A stretch of 64,000 bases of DNA from Sphingobium sp. OAS761 (GCF_024168485.1 NZ_JALJVY010000002.1:1-64000), one strand, 5' to 3'; positions 9,092 to 18,973 are shown, numbered from the stretch's first letter. The notes: generated by a model from the sequence alone, not told the origin. Translations and numbers: made by a program.

Positions 9092-9952
9092 ATGCATTTC
9101 TACCTCGCCACCTCGTTCATTTTCCCTCGGTCGCTGCGCCTGCGCCTTTTCACGCTCTGCTTCCTCGCCACCCACCTGCCCTTGCTCGGCTATATCGGCT
9201 GGGGACTGGCAACCGCCCGCATCGCGCTGCCGGAATTTCTGGCGCTTACGCTGGCGACGGTCGTCGGCACGGGCCTTGCGCTGATCGGCATCGGCGCCTT
9301 GCTCAATCCGATCCATGCCCTTGCCGAAACGCTGGACCAGCGTGAGGAAACCGGAACCGGGCTGCCCGATGTCGGGGATGTGATCCACACGCTCTATGCC
9401 GGCGTCCATCGGGCCGCATCGGCCACCCGGGCGCATCTGGACGACCTGCACGTCGCCGCGCACGAAGACCCGCTGACAGGAATCGGCAATCGCCGCGGCT
9501 TCCACGCGCAGATCGACGCCCTGCCTGCGGAGTTGCGGCGGGGCACAGTGGCGCTGATCGACCTCGATCATTTCAAGCAGGTCAACGACCAACTGGGCCA
9601 TGACGAAGGCGACAGGGTGTTGCAGGCTTTCGCCGGTCGCCTGGCCGCGCAGGTTCGCCGGGCGGACCTGGTCGCCCGCTGGGGCGGCGAGGAATTCGTC
9701 ATCTTCTTCCAGAATGTGATCGAGGACGAGGCGAGCTGGTCGCTGGCACGTATCGCGCGGCAGATGCGGATCGACCCGATCGGCCATCTCGACGGCCGGC
9801 CGATCAGCTTTTCCGCCGGGCTCAGTCACTGGTCCGACGGACAGTTGGAGGACGCGTTGGCGGCCGCGGACGGCGCGCTCTACCAGGCCAAGGAAGCAGG
9901 GCGTGACCGGGTATGTCGCGCAACGCTGGAAGCTGCCGTCGCCTGTTCCTGA
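9092..9952 (+). CDS. membrane-anchored diguanylate cyclase (GGEEF)
   Basis: 286 residues. Two hydrophobic segments (about 17-40 and 45-71) are followed by a short HAMP-like linker and a GGDEF domain (about 120-280). The active-site loop is WGGEEF at about 198-202, with the DPLTGIGNRRGF entry motif and the metal/GTP-binding DLDHFKQVND. An allosteric I-site RxxD (RRAD) lies exactly five residues before the loop, so product inhibition by cyclic di-GMP is expected. The second region, NPIHALAETLDQ, resembles the start of a HAMP linker. Two PilZ-domain proteins in the window are possible effectors. Confidence 0.93.
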   Translation: MHFYLATSFIFPRSLRLRLFTLCFLATHLPLLGYIGWGLATARIALPEFLALTLATVVGTGLALIGIGALLNPIHALAETLDQREETGTGLPDVGDVIHTLYAGVHRAASATRAHLDDLHVAAHEDPLTGIGNRRGFHAQIDALPAELRRGTVALIDLDHFKQVNDQLGHDEGDRVLQAFAGRLAAQVRRADLVARWGGEEFVIFFQNVIEDEASWSLARIARQMRIDPIGHLDGRPISFSAGLSHWSDGQLEDALAAADGALYQAKEAGRDRVCRATLEAAVACS

Positions 9953-10024
9953 TTTTGGCCGGGAACCGTACCCGCCCTTCGTGCGCTTTCCTCCGCGGAG
10001 CGGCGCATTTTCGAAAGGGCGGGC

Positions 10025-11293
10025 ATGGCGAAAAGCCGGAGTGAAGCCGGACACGACAGTCTGTCCACACAATATCGCGACGTCCGCGCGCTGACGCTTG
10101 CCCTTGCCGCCCCCCTGTCGGACGCCGATGCCACCGTCCAGTCGATGGCCGACGCGTCGCCCGCCAAATGGCACCTGGCGCATGTGACCTGGTTTTTCGA
10201 AACCTTCATATTGCGCGACCATGTGCCCGGCTACCGCGCCTTCGATCCCGGCTATGCCTATCTGTTCAACAGCTATTACGAGGCGGAAGGACCGCGCCAT
10301 GCCCGGCCGATGCGCGGCCTGCTGACCCGGCCTTCGCTGGAAGAGGTCTGCGCCTATCGGGCGCATGTCGACGATGCACTGCTGCGCGCCCTGCCCATGC
10401 TGCGCGCGCCCGCGCGGCCCCTGCTTGCGCTCGGCCTGCATCATGAGCAGCAGCATCAGGAATTGCTGTTGACCGACATCCAGCATCTTTTCGCTCAGAA
10501 CCCGCTGGAGCCGGCCCTGTTCGATGCGCCGAGCGCCAGCGCGCTGGATCTGCCCGGCCCGCTGCACTGGGTGGAGGGGCGCGAAGGACTGGTGGAAATC
10601 GGCGATGACGGCAGGCACGGCTTCGCCTTCGACTGCGAAGGGCCGCGCCACCGCGCCCTGCTGCACCCCCATGCTCTGGGCCACCGTCCCATCACCAACG
10701 GCGAATGGGTCGCGTTCATGGAAGATGGCGGCTACGCCACGGCATCGCTCTGGCTGTCGGACGGCTGGGCATGGGTGCAGGCCAATGACGTGACCGCTCC
10801 GCTCTACTGGCGACGCAGCGATCAGGGCTGGAGCCGGTTCGCTCTGGACGGCCGGCATCCGGTCAATCCGGCGGAACCGGTCACCCATATCAGCCTGTTC
10901 GAAGCGGACGCCTTCGCGACATGGGCCGGTGCGCGCCTGCCGACCGAAGCCGAATGGGAAAGCGCCGCGCTCAACATCGCACCGGGCAGCGGCACCCTGC
11001 TGGACGGCGCCATGTGCCCCCGGCCCCGTCCCGCGACCGGCACCACCGGCCTGACCCGGATGTTCGGCGACGTGTGGGAATGGACCGGCAGCGCCTATCG
11101 TCCCCACCCCGGCTTCCGGGCCGCCAAGGGCGCGGTCGGCGAATATAACGGCAAGTTCATGTCGGGCCAGTTCGTGCTGAAGGGCGGCAGTTGCGCAACC
11201 CCGCGCGGCCATGTCCGGGCAAGCTACCGCAACTTCTTTTATCCCCACCAACGCTGGCAGTTCACCGGGCTGCGACTAGCAAAGGATCTGTGA
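10025..11293 (+). CDS. egtB: ergothioneine biosynthesis hercynine oxygenase EgtB
   Basis: 422 residues. An N-terminal DinB-like four-helix domain carries iron ligands in WHLAHVTWFFET and the HHEQQHQE motif. A C-terminal formylglycine-generating-enzyme-like domain follows, with RLPTEAEWESAA, GDVWEWTGSAY and LKGGSCATP. The enzyme joins hercynine to a thiol donor with O2, giving the sulfoxide precursor of ergothioneine. It is paired with egtD 4 bases downstream, which settles the assignment. No egtA, egtC or egtE is nearby; many proteobacteria use cysteine directly, or complete the pathway with genes elsewhere. Confidence 0.95.
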   Translation: MAKSRSEAGHDSLSTQYRDVRALTLALAAPLSDADATVQSMADASPAKWHLAHVTWFFETFILRDHVPGYRAFDPGYAYLFNSYYEAEGPRHARPMRGLLTRPSLEEVCAYRAHVDDALLRALPMLRAPARPLLALGLHHEQQHQELLLTDIQHLFAQNPLEPALFDAPSASALDLPGPLHWVEGREGLVEIGDDGRHGFAFDCEGPRHRALLHPHALGHRPITNGEWVAFMEDGGYATASLWLSDGWAWVQANDVTAPLYWRRSDQGWSRFALDGRHPVNPAEPVTHISLFEADAFATWAGARLPTEAEWESAALNIAPGSGTLLDGAMCPRPRPATGTTGLTRMFGDVWEWTGSAYRPHPGFRAAKGAVGEYNGKFMSGQFVLKGGSCATPRGHVRASYRNFFYPHQRWQFTGLRLAKDL

Positions 11294-11297
11294 CACG

Positions 11298-12257
11298 ATG
11301 CTGCTGACACAAGATGCCCCGACCGCAACCCGGCCTGCCGATCCCGCCTTTCTTCGCGACATCGTCCAGGGCCTGTCCGCCGCCCGCAAGGCGACGCCGC
11401 CCATCTGGTTCTACGACCGGCGCGGATCGGAATTGTTCGAGGACATAACCAACCTGCCCGAATATTATCCCACCCGCACGGAAACCGCGCTGCTGCAACG
11501 GCATGGAGCGGATTTCGCCCGTGCGATCGGGCGCGGCCGCGCGGTGGTTGAATTCGGTGCGGGCAGCGCACGCAAGACGCCCCACCTGCTGCGCGCGATC
11601 GACCCTGCCGCCTATGTGCCGATCGACATCAGCGGCGATTTCCTGCGCGCCAGCAGCTCCGTGCTCGCGCGCAGCTTCCCCGCGCTGCCGGTGTTGCCGC
11701 TGGTTGGCGATTTCAACGGCCCGCTGACGTTGCCGGCGCAGGTGGACGGGTTGCCCCGCCTGGGCTTCTTCCCCGGATCGACCATCGGGAATATGGAACC
11801 GAGCGCCGCCGTCGACCTGCTGCGCGCCATGCGCGACCTGCTCGGCGACGATGCCATGCTGCTGATCGGCATGGACAGGATCAAGGATCGCGACCGGCTG
11901 ATCGCGGCCTATGACGACGCACAAGGTGTGACCGCCGCCTTCAACCTGAACCTGGCAAAGCGCATCAATCGCGAACTGGAAGGCGATCTTCCGGTCGACG
12001 GCCTGGCCCATCGTGCCATATGGAATGATGACAAGGCCCGCGTGGAAATGCATCTGGAAGCGATCCGCCCCCTGCATTTCCATGTCGCCGGCCATTGCTT
12101 CACCATGGCAGCGGGCGAGACCATCCACACCGAAAGCAGCCACAAATACGGCCCGCGCGACGCCCGGCTGCTGTTGCGCGCGGGCGGGTGGAATCCGGTG
12201 GAGGAATGGACCGACGCGGAGGGGCTGTTTTCGCTGATGCTGGCGCGCGCGTCCTAA
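11298..12257 (+). CDS. egtD: L-histidine N-alpha-methyltransferase EgtD
   Basis: 319 residues. It trimethylates histidine to hercynine with S-adenosylmethionine, the first step of ergothioneine synthesis. Motifs: PPIWFYDRRGSELFEDITNLPEYYP at residues about 33-57 (histidine-binding region), VEFGAGSARKTPHLL (SAM-binding glycine loop), FFPGSTIGN, and ESSHKY near the C-terminus. The start lies 4 bases after the egtB stop, so egtBD is one transcription unit. The product scavenges oxidants, consistent with an aerobic organism. Confidence 0.96.
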   Translation: MLLTQDAPTATRPADPAFLRDIVQGLSAARKATPPIWFYDRRGSELFEDITNLPEYYPTRTETALLQRHGADFARAIGRGRAVVEFGAGSARKTPHLLRAIDPAAYVPIDISGDFLRASSSVLARSFPALPVLPLVGDFNGPLTLPAQVDGLPRLGFFPGSTIGNMEPSAAVDLLRAMRDLLGDDAMLLIGMDRIKDRDRLIAAYDDAQGVTAAFNLNLAKRINRELEGDLPVDGLAHRAIWNDDKARVEMHLEAIRPLHFHVAGHCFTMAAGETIHTESSHKYGPRDARLLLRAGGWNPVEEWTDAEGLFSLMLARAS

Positions 12258-12287
12258 TTACCGGGCCGCGCCTTGCAACGAACCGGC

Positions 12288-13334
12288 CTAATTGTCGACG
12301 CTTGCCGACCATGTGGTGATCCAGTGCCAGGCACCCCGGCACTCGCCCATCGCCGTCGCTTCGACCAGACGGAACAGGCTGCCGTCCCAGACATAGGATT
12401 CGCTGCCGCCGCAATCGCCCAGCCCGCGCCCCTTGGCGAAACTGTCCAGACGGGACTTGCCGGCGTCCCAGCCGGCGTTGACCAGCATCGGCTGCGCGGG
12501 ATTTTCGGTCCAGCCCGGCTTGTAGTCGAAGGATGCGAGGCGGAACACCCGCCGTCCCGGCACGCCGGACGCGATCACCGGCACGCTGCTGAAATTATAG
12601 GCGCCCGCCCCGCAGGGCACCAGGATCAGCGTCTCCGTCTTCGACAGCCGGTGCTGCTCCATCGGAGGGCCGCTGTTCATCTCTTCGGTGCAGCCGGTCA
12701 TGCTGCCGATCCGGGTGCGTTCGTCGCGCCACAGGGCGGCCGGCTCCGGTCCGGCCGGAACGGGCGCGCGCTGGATGCGTGGCGCGGCTGGCGCCGCCTT
12801 CACCGCCAGCACGCCCAGCGGGCCGCTCGCGATCAGGGCCGTGGTGGTCCCCGCCCGTCCCTGCCGCGCATCCATGTAGCGTAGCGCCGCCGCCGATCCG
12901 CTGAGCGAGGGCCGTCCGACCGGCTTGCCGCCCAGCCGTACCTCCATCGCCGTGCCGCGCGCCATGCCGATGGCGAGGGCGGAAGCCTGCGGCCCGCGCA
13001 CGGTCGCCGTGCCGCCCCGCGCGGTGGCGGACGCGATCCTGCGGCCGTCGATGATGAAACTGACCTCGGCCTGGCCCTTGCCGTCGCGCTCGAACCAGAC
13101 CTCGGTCGCGGCATCCGGACCGGCATCGCGCACGACACCGATCATCATCGGGTTATCGGGCCAGTCGCCATTTTCGGGCAGCAGCGCGATCGCTTCGCAC
13201 CGATTGCGATTGTCGCAACCGATGGTCCAGTCCTTGTATGTTTCCAGCGACCCGGGCACGGGCGGCCGCGGCGCGCCCACGCCACCCGACGACGCGGTCA
13301 TCAGCATGACCGCCGCTATGATGCTTGCCCCCAT
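12288..13334 (-). CDS. DUF1176 domain-containing exported protein
   Basis: 348 residues with an N-terminal signal-like segment (IIAAVMLMTASSGGVGA). The mature part begins with the family hallmark LETYKDWTIGCDNRNRCEA, and later shows paired Cys (SMTGCTEE, LVPCGAGAYN, GDCGGSESYVWDG, MGECRGA). These match DUF1176, a periplasmic family of unknown function in proteobacteria. Several of the Cys probably form disulfides. It converges on egtD with a 30-base gap. A half CtrA-like motif (TTAACCAT) lies just upstream of its start, around 13338. Confidence 0.85.
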   Translation of the reverse strand: MGASIIAAVMLMTASSGGVGAPRPPVPGSLETYKDWTIGCDNRNRCEAIALLPENGDWPDNPMMIGVVRDAGPDAATEVWFERDGKGQAEVSFIIDGRRIASATARGGTATVRGPQASALAIGMARGTAMEVRLGGKPVGRPSLSGSAAALRYMDARQGRAGTTTALIASGPLGVLAVKAAPAAPRIQRAPVPAGPEPAALWRDERTRIGSMTGCTEEMNSGPPMEQHRLSKTETLILVPCGAGAYNFSSVPVIASGVPGRRVFRLASFDYKPGWTENPAQPMLVNAGWDAGKSRLDSFAKGRGLGDCGGSESYVWDGSLFRLVEATAMGECRGAWHWITTWSASVDN

Positions 13335-13398
13335 GGATTAACCATAACGCATTTGGCCGCTTGGGACCAGCGCTATCATTACAAAGGCTTAACGACCT

Positions 13399-14724
13399 TC
13401 ATCGGAGGCTGAGCATCAGGCCCGCCAGCGCCGCGCTCATCAGGTTGGCCAGGCTGCCGGCGACCAGTGCCTTGATCCCCAGCCGCGCGATCATCGGTCG
13501 CTGGTTCGGCGCCAGATTGCCGGTCACCGCCATCTGGATCGCGATCGAACTGAAATTGGCGAAACCGCACAGCGCGAAGGTGACGATGGCAATGGTCGCG
13601 GGCGACAGGGTGCCCTGCACCTGCCCAAGGTTGATATAGGCGACGAATTCGTTGAGCACGACCTTCGTCCCGAACAGGCCGCCGGCGACCTGCGCCTCCT
13701 CCCAGGGGATGTTGAGCAGGTACATGACCGGCGAAAACAAGGTGCCCAGCAGCATCTGGAAACTGAGGTCGGGATAGCCGAACCAGGCGCCGATACCGCC
13801 CAGAATGCCGTTTGCCAGCGCCACCAGCGCGACGAAGGCCAGCACCATCGCCCCGACCGCAACCGCCAGCTTGACACCGGTCTGCGCGCCCTGCGCGGCC
13901 GCCATGATCAGGTTGGCGGGCCGTTCCTCGTCATGCGTGGCGGGCGGCATGGGTTCGCCCGGCGTCCCTTCGGGCAGCAGCGCCGCCGGCCCCGCCCCGC
14001 TGATGCGCGTGTCGGGCAGCGGCATGTCGGGATGATCGCCCAGCGGCAGTTCGGTCTGCACCGGTCGCAGCGGATCGGGCATCATGATCTTGGCCATCAG
14101 CAGCCCGCCCGGCGCGGCCATGAAGCTGGCTGCGAGCAGATAGTCGATCTTGATTCCCATCGACGCATAGGCGGCCAGGATGGTGCCGGCGACGCCCGCC
14201 ATGCCGCTGCTCATGACGGCAAACAGTTGCGATGGCGTCAGGGCGGCCAGATAGGGACGGATGACCAGCGGGCTTTCGCTCTGCCCGACGAAGATGTTGG
14301 CCGCCGCGCACAGGCTTTCGACCTTGGACACCCCTGTCACCTTTTCGATCGCGCCGCCGACCCAGCGCACGATGAACTGCATGATCCCCAGATAATAGAG
14401 GATCGACACGAGGCTGGCGAAGAAGATGATCACGGGCAGCGCCGCGATGGCGAAGCTGGCGCCGCCGATGTCGGGCCGCGCGAGCGGACCGAAGATGAAA
14501 TCCGTGCCCGCCTGCGCGTAGCCGAGCAGGTTCGAGACGCCCCTGGACATGCCGGCGATGATCGCCCGCCCGGCCGGGACATACAGGACCAGCAGCGCGA
14601 TGCCCGCCTGCAACAGGAAAGCCGCGCCGACGACCCGCGGCCGGATGGCGCGCCGGTCGGACGACAGTGCAACGGCAATGAGGAGGATGAGCAGGATGCC
14701 GGCTAGGCCGATGACAAGATGCAT
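13399..14724 (-). CDS. concentrative nucleoside transporter (NupC/CNT family)
   Basis: 441 residues with about ten hydrophobic segments. CNT signatures are the central IMQFIVRWVGGAIEKVTGVS, the VGQSESPLVIRPY loop (nucleoside and Na+/H+ contact region), SSGMAGVAGTILAAYASMG, and the C-terminal CGFANFSSIAIQMAV. The family imports nucleosides with an ion gradient. An extra 50-residue hydrophilic loop (about 225-275) rich in P, G and E sits in the middle, as in alphaproteobacterial members. It is monocistronic; the next gene upstream on the same strand begins 85 bases away. Confidence 0.92.
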   Translation of the reverse strand: MHLVIGLAGILLILLIAVALSSDRRAIRPRVVGAAFLLQAGIALLVLYVPAGRAIIAGMSRGVSNLLGYAQAGTDFIFGPLARPDIGGASFAIAALPVIIFFASLVSILYYLGIMQFIVRWVGGAIEKVTGVSKVESLCAAANIFVGQSESPLVIRPYLAALTPSQLFAVMSSGMAGVAGTILAAYASMGIKIDYLLAASFMAAPGGLLMAKIMMPDPLRPVQTELPLGDHPDMPLPDTRISGAGPAALLPEGTPGEPMPPATHDEERPANLIMAAAQGAQTGVKLAVAVGAMVLAFVALVALANGILGGIGAWFGYPDLSFQMLLGTLFSPVMYLLNIPWEEAQVAGGLFGTKVVLNEFVAYINLGQVQGTLSPATIAIVTFALCGFANFSSIAIQMAVTGNLAPNQRPMIARLGIKALVAGSLANLMSAALAGLMLSLR

Positions 14725-14809
14725 GAAGCGCTTTCGCGGAAGGACGGATAAACCGCGCGACTATATGGGCGGCGCACAGCCATGGCCAGCCGCTTTGCGC
14801 CCGCGCGCC

Positions 14810-15280
14810 CTATGGCCGGGCGGCCAGCGCGATGGAAAGCCAGGACGACATGGCATCGGTGGCCAGCGGCGACGGCCGCATCCTCCGGCGCCCGCCTGCC
14901 GGCGAATCTTCATCCTCAACCACCAGGCCGCGCCGTTCCAGCGTCGCGACATGCTTGAGCACGATGTTCATGGAAATGCGAAGCTTCTCGCTGAGCTGGT
15001 CGAGCGTGGTCGCGCTCCCTTCCAGTTCCGTCTGGAACAGCATCAGCAATATATCCCAGGACGGATCGGAAAACAGATTCTGCCCGAATATCGTCGCCCG
15101 CATTTTCCGGGCTTCGACATAGCGGGACAGCAGCCCCAGCCTTTCGTCGTCGGGATCGTCGAGAATGGCCGGTTCGTCATGCCGGGCATGGAAACTGGTC
15201 AGGCATCGCTGGAGCGCAAGCACCAGGTCGACGGCCTCTTGATTCGGCAATTCGCGATCAGGCGGGGTATACGCGGTCAT
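14810..15280 (-). CDS. winged-helix (MarR-like) regulator
   Basis: 156 residues. The N-terminal half is acidic and unassigned. A winged helix-turn-helix spans about residues 75-140: SWDILLMLFQTELEG, TTLDQLSEKLRISMNIVLKHVATLERRGLV, and a wing with RRRMRPSPLATDAM. The layout resembles MarR-type regulators in sphingomonads. Its start overlaps the 3' end of the upstream membrane-protein gene by 23 bases, so the two are probably co-translated and functionally linked. Ligand and target are unknown. Confidence 0.75.
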   Translation of the reverse strand: MTAYTPPDRELPNQEAVDLVLALQRCLTSFHARHDEPAILDDPDDERLGLLSRYVEARKMRATIFGQNLFSDPSWDILLMLFQTELEGSATTLDQLSEKLRISMNIVLKHVATLERRGLVVEDEDSPAGGRRRMRPSPLATDAMSSWLSIALAARP

Positions 15281-15677
15281 GAAGCGATTTCCGATCGAGT
15301 TCGACGCCGATGATGGTGAAGAGCAGCAGGGGAATGACCCAGATGGTGCTCAGCCCCTCGTAAATCCGGTCCGAAAAATTCTGTAGCAACAGCGTAACGA
15401 CATGCGTGATGACGGTGATCAACTGGCTGGCCGCGGCCCAGATCGGCCAATAGCTGGCGCTGTTGAGCATCAACCAGAACAGGCCGACGAAAAACAGGCT
15501 GTCGACGATCAGCAGCCAAAATTGCGTCGCATGCCACGATCCCGCCATCCAAGCAGGAATGGTCAGCAGCACACTGGCCAGCAGCAGGACCGAAAAGAGC
15601 CTGCCGTCCCTTCCCCCGAACCCCACGGCGAATGCGCAGGTGAACAGGGTCAGCAGCCAGAAAGTAACCGTTATCAT
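15258..15677 (-). CDS. small four-helix membrane protein
   Basis: 139 residues with four predicted membrane helices (about 2-20, 26-48, 52-75, 80-100) and a further hydrophobic stretch at 110-127 ending in LDRKSLHDRVYPA. I do not recognise a family. It overlaps the downstream winged-helix regulator gene by 23 bases on the same strand, suggesting one transcription unit. The regulator could respond to a state of the membrane, but nothing in the sequence shows this. Confidence 0.7.
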   Translation of the reverse strand: MITVTFWLLTLFTCAFAVGFGGRDGRLFSVLLLASVLLTIPAWMAGSWHATQFWLLIVDSLFFVGLFWLMLNSASYWPIWAAASQLITVITHVVTLLLQNFSDRIYEGLSTIWVIPLLLFTIIGVELDRKSLHDRVYPA

Positions 15678-15745
15678 CTTGCGCCCCGGACAAGAGGTCA
15701 GCCAAGGGCGTATCGCGGCACGCGCCGTGATACGCCCTGTACCGT

Positions 15746-16099
15746 TCAGGCAACCAGCGTCAGATGGCGCGGCGTTTGGTCGTTTTCCTGCTCTTTGAGC
15801 GTCATGCCGATCGGGCAGCCCACGGCGGTGACTTCCATCTGGCTATGTTCCAGGCAGCGCGTCAACAGCGCTGTCGCACGGACCATGTCGCTGCGGCCCT
15901 CGATGATCTTGCCGGCGCTTTCATGGATGCGCTGGATGATGCGCTGGCTTTCGCTGGCGGTCAGGCCGGAACCCTGCGCGGCGGTGAGGAAGGCGCTGGT
16001 CAGATGGACCGCATCCACGAGCGCGGTATCAAGCGCGGCAAAGGCCTGCTTCGTCTGGTCGGCGACGGCCTGGGTCTTGGTCGGGTCAAGGTTAAGCAC
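15746..16099 (-). CDS. conserved-looking helical hypothetical protein
   Basis: 117 residues, soluble and mostly helical: LDPTKTQAVADQTKQAFAAL, then an SAGKIIEGRSDMVRATALL segment and a Pro/Thr tail. It resembles small coiled-coil accessory proteins but no family is recognised. It lies on the minus strand between the LuxR-type regulator and the membrane/winged-helix pair, with 64 and 68 base gaps, so it may be expressed alone. Two Cys residues (RCLEHSQ, VGCPIG) are present without a metal-binding pattern. Confidence 0.65.
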   Translation of the reverse strand: MLNLDPTKTQAVADQTKQAFAALDTALVDAVHLTSAFLTAAQGSGLTASESQRIIQRIHESAGKIIEGRSDMVRATALLTRCLEHSQMEVTAVGCPIGMTLKEQENDQTPRHLTLVA

Positions 16100-16163
16100 A
16101 AGTCATCTCCCTCGCACGGCGCGATACGCCCGTACGTTGTCAGAACAGCGATGTTCGGAAGGA

Positions 16164-16679
16164 TCAGGCCAGAACGTGGAACGCGCCGGCTATCAGCAGC
16201 AGCAGAGTGACGACTCCCACGCCGGTCAGGACCGCAGCGCGGATCATCGCCAATATGCGGCCATCGATACTCAGTTCATTGATCGATCCCCCTAGTGGCG
16301 GGCCAAAGGCGAGAATGCGACGCAGGAGCGATTTATGCTCCGACTGTTCGTTTCTCTCGTCTGGCTGCACTAGGGATGACGCGGGATCGGGGTCCGGCGC
16401 AAGCGGCTTTGGCTGATATATCAAAGGCTGATATGTGCCGTTTTGGGGCTGGCGGTCCCCGGACAAGACGAACAGGCGCGCCGCTTCCTTGCGGGACGGC
16501 ACGCCGAATTTACGCAGGCTGGTGCGCACGCGCTGGTCCACCGTATGCTCCGAAATATGGAGCTGACGCGCGATTTCCTTGGAATTGAAGCCCTGCGCGA
16601 CCAGGCGCAGGCACTGCTTTTCCCCCTCGCTTAATGGTGGAAGGGTATCCGCCACTCCATCATTCCTCCTGCGCGACAC
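16164..16679 (-). CDS. LuxR-type HTH regulator with C-terminal membrane helix
   Basis: 171 residues. A GerE/LuxR helix-turn-helix occupies about residues 14-72 (LSEGEKQCLRLVAQGFNSKE, ISEHTVDQRVRTSLRKFGV). A disordered acidic linker and a single transmembrane helix near the C-terminus (about 148-169, AVLTGVGVVTLLLLIAGAF) follow. There is no receiver or autoinducer-binding domain. A DNA-binding domain tethered to the membrane at its C-terminus is a layout seen repeatedly in sphingomonads; how it is controlled is unknown. A start a few codons downstream (GTG, VADTLPP) is also possible. Confidence 0.8.
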   Translation of the reverse strand: MSRRRNDGVADTLPPLSEGEKQCLRLVAQGFNSKEIARQLHISEHTVDQRVRTSLRKFGVPSRKEAARLFVLSGDRQPQNGTYQPLIYQPKPLAPDPDPASSLVQPDERNEQSEHKSLLRRILAFGPPLGGSINELSIDGRILAMIRAAVLTGVGVVTLLLLIAGAFHVLA

Positions 16680-17100
16680 GTTGCGGGCCAGTCATTACAT
16701 CGCGATGCGCGATCGGACCCTGCCTGCCAACCATAGGTTGCGATTCCGTTGGTGCCCAGAGCCGAATTGGCACGGTCCCGAAACGGGTCATGCCGAATTC
16801 GGGTTCCCTTCCGCCCGCGTCGACCTTCAATCGGGAACGAAACGCACGCTCTGGCAAGGTTTGTTCCATGTCCCGCCGTCCGGCCAGCGTCGAACACGAA
16901 TCGGCTGGACAGACATGCAAGCTTTTCACGACGATCAGGACCATGGCCTGTTTCACGCCCTGGAACAGATGAAACGACCGTCCGGCCGGCCGATCCGGCG
17001 GCGACAGCGCATCGGGCACGGAGACGACGACCGCCTCGCCGACACCGACGCTCCAGCGCCTATGCCGGGACGGTGGCCGTTGGACCGGCCTTGTAAATAT
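16680..17100. other. 421-base stretch without a recognised gene
   Basis: Between the LuxR-type regulator and typA no open frame shows a recognisable domain, a good ribosome-binding site or persuasive codon use, although frames of about 115-120 codons exist on both strands. Base composition is less GC-rich around 16680-16760, consistent with a promoter for the regulator. I see no tRNA or known RNA fold here. Confidence 0.5.
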
Positions 17101-17136
17101 GGAAAGGGGCGGACGTTCGATCGTCCGCCCCTTTCC
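17101..17136 (-). terminator. typA terminator, 15-bp perfect stem
   Basis: Perfect inverted repeat: arms 17101-17115 and 17122-17136 with a 6-base loop, 1 base past the typA stop. On the minus strand the second arm ends CCCCTTTCC followed by ATATTT, a modest T-rich tail. It is symmetric enough to work in both directions. Confidence 0.8.
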
Positions 17137-17137
17137 G

Positions 17138-18973
17138 TCAGGCCACTTCGCTCACGCGCTTGGCGCGCTTGCGGTCGTGCGGATCGAGATGGGTCTTGCG
17201 CAGCCGGATGGTCTTGGGCGTCACCTCGACCATTTCGTCATCGTCGATATAGGCGATCGCCTGTTCCAGCGTCATCTTCTTGGGCGGGGTGAGGCGGACG
17301 CTGTCATCCTTGCCGCTGGCACGGAAGTTGGTCAGCGCCTTGGACTTCATCGGATTGACTTCCAGATCCTCGGGCTTGGCGTTCTCGCCGATGATCATGC
17401 CCTCGTAGAGCGTCTCGCCCACGCCCACGAACAGGATGCCGCGCTCTTCCAGCGGGCCGAGCGCATAGGCATTGGCCTCGCCCGAACCGTTGGAGATCAG
17501 GACGCCGTTCTTCCGGCCTTCGATCTTGCCCTTGTAGGGGCCGTATTTCTCGAACAGGCGGTTCATGATCCCCGTGCCGCGCGTGTCCGACAGGAATTCG
17601 CCATGGTATCCGATCAGCCCGCGCGACGGGGCGGAGAAGGTGATGCGGGTCTTGCCGCCGCCCGACGGGCGCATGTCGGTCATTTCCGCCTTGCGCATGT
17701 TCATCTTGTCGACGACCGTGCCGGAAAATTCATCGTCGACATCGATGACGACCGTTTCATAGGGCTCGGTACGGTTGCCGTCCTCATCGGTGCCGAACAG
17801 CACGCGCGGACGCGAAATGCCGAGTTCGAAGCCTTCGCGGCGCATCGTTTCGATCAGCACGCCAAGCTGAAGCTCGCCGCGACCTGCCACCTCGAAACTG
17901 TCCTTGTCGGCGCTTTCGGTGATCTTGATCGCGACGTTCGATTCCGCCTCGCGGAACAGGCGATCCCGGATCATGCGGCTCGTCACCTTGCTGCCTTCAC
18001 GGCCCGCCATCGGGCTGTCGTTGACGGCAAAGCGCATCGACAGGGTCGGCGGGTCGATCGGCTGGGCCTGAAGCGGCGTGCTGACCGACGGGTCGGCGAT
18101 GGTGTTGGCGACGGTCGCGACGGCCAGCCCGGCCAGCGAGATGATGTCGCCCGCGCGCGCTTCCTCCACCGGCACCCGTTCCAGCCCGCGGAAGGACATC
18201 AGCTTCGACGCGCGGCCGCTCTCGATCACCTTGCCCTCGGCATCCAGCGCGTGGATCGGCTGGTTCACCTTCACAACGCCGGAATTGACCCGGCCGGTGA
18301 GCACGCGGCCCATGAAATTATCGCGATCCAGCAGCGTCACCAGGAAGGTGAAGGGCGCGTCCTGGTTCAGCGCCGGCGGCGGCACATGCTCGACGATCTT
18401 GTGGAACAGCGGCTCCAGCGTGCCTTCGCGGCGATCCGGGTCGTCGCTGGCATAGCCGTTGCGGCCCGACGCGTAGAGCACCGGGAAATCGAGCTGCTCG
18501 TCCGTGGCGTCGAGCGTCACGAACAGGTCGAACACCTCGTCCAGCACTTCCTGGATGCGCTGGTCGGGGCGATCGACCTTGTTGACGACGACGATCGGGC
18601 GCAGGCCCAGCGCCAGCGCCTTGCCGGTCACGAACTTGGTCTGCGGCATCGCGCCTTCGGATGAATCGACCAGCAGGATGACGCCGTCGACCATGGACAG
18701 GATGCGCTCCACCTCGCCGCCGAAGTCGGCGTGGCCGGGCGTATCGACGATATTGATGCGCGTGGCGACGCCGTTCGGGTCGCTCCACTCGATCGACGTC
18801 GGCTTCGCCAGAATGGTGATGCCGCGCTCCTTTTCCAGGTCGTTGCTGTCCATCGCGCGTTCCTCGATGCGCTGATTGTCGCGGAACGTGCCGGACTGAC
18901 GGAAAAGCTGATCGACAAGGGTGGTCTTGCCATGGTCGACGTGCGCGATGATCGCGATATTACGCAGGGACAT
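17138..18973 (-). CDS. typA: translational GTPase TypA/BipA
   Basis: 611 residues, the usual size. It is a ribosome-associated GTPase involved in 50S assembly and stress or cold adaptation. The G1 loop [15 protein letters not shown]2 RGITI, G3 [14 protein letters not shown] and G4 NKVDR are all present. They are followed by EF-G-like domains and the TypA-specific C-terminal domain ([20 protein letters not shown]). ATG at about 18973 ([14 protein letters not shown]) is chosen because the G1 motif must lie near the N-terminus. The frame stays open upstream to a TTG at 19384, but that extension runs through the divergent peptidase promoter and start and has no homology. Confidence 0.96.
   Translation of the reverse strand: MSLRNIAIIAHVDHGKTTLVDQLFRQSGTFRDNQRIEERAMDSNDLEKERGITILAKPTSIEWSDPNGVATRINIVDTPGHADFGGEVERILSMVDGVILLVDSSEGAMPQTKFVTGKALALGLRPIVVVNKVDRPDQRIQEVLDEVFDLFVTLDATDEQLDFPVLYASGRNGYASDDPDRREGTLEPLFHKIVEHVPPPALNQDAPFTFLVTLLDRDNFMGRVLTGRVNSGVVKVNQPIHALDAEGKVIESGRASKLMSFRGLERVPVEEARAGDIISLAGLAVATVANTIADPSVSTPLQAQPIDPPTLSMRFAVNDSPMAGREGSKVTSRMIRDRLFREAESNVAIKITESADKDSFEVAGRGELQLGVLIETMRREGFELGISRPRVLFGTDEDGNRTEPYETVVIDVDDEFSGTVVDKMNMRKAEMTDMRPSGGGKTRITFSAPSRGLIGYHGEFLSDTRGTGIMNRLFEKYGPYKGKIEGRKNGVLISNGSGEANAYALGPLEERGILFVGVGETLYEGMIIGENAKPEDLEVNPMKSKALTNFRASGKDDSVRLTPPKKMTLEQAIAYIDDDEMVEVTPKTIRLRKTHLDPHDRKRAKRVSEVA

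Noticed and set aside
9020-11251. 743-codon minus-strand frame opposite the diguanylate cyclase and egtB
   Set aside because: Antisense shadow of two clear genes with intact catalytic motifs; no ribosome-binding site or family.
16660-17096. Candidate genes in the gap between the LuxR-type gene and typA
   Set aside because: Frames of 110-120 codons exist on both strands but overlap each other, have no family resemblance and no good ribosome-binding site.
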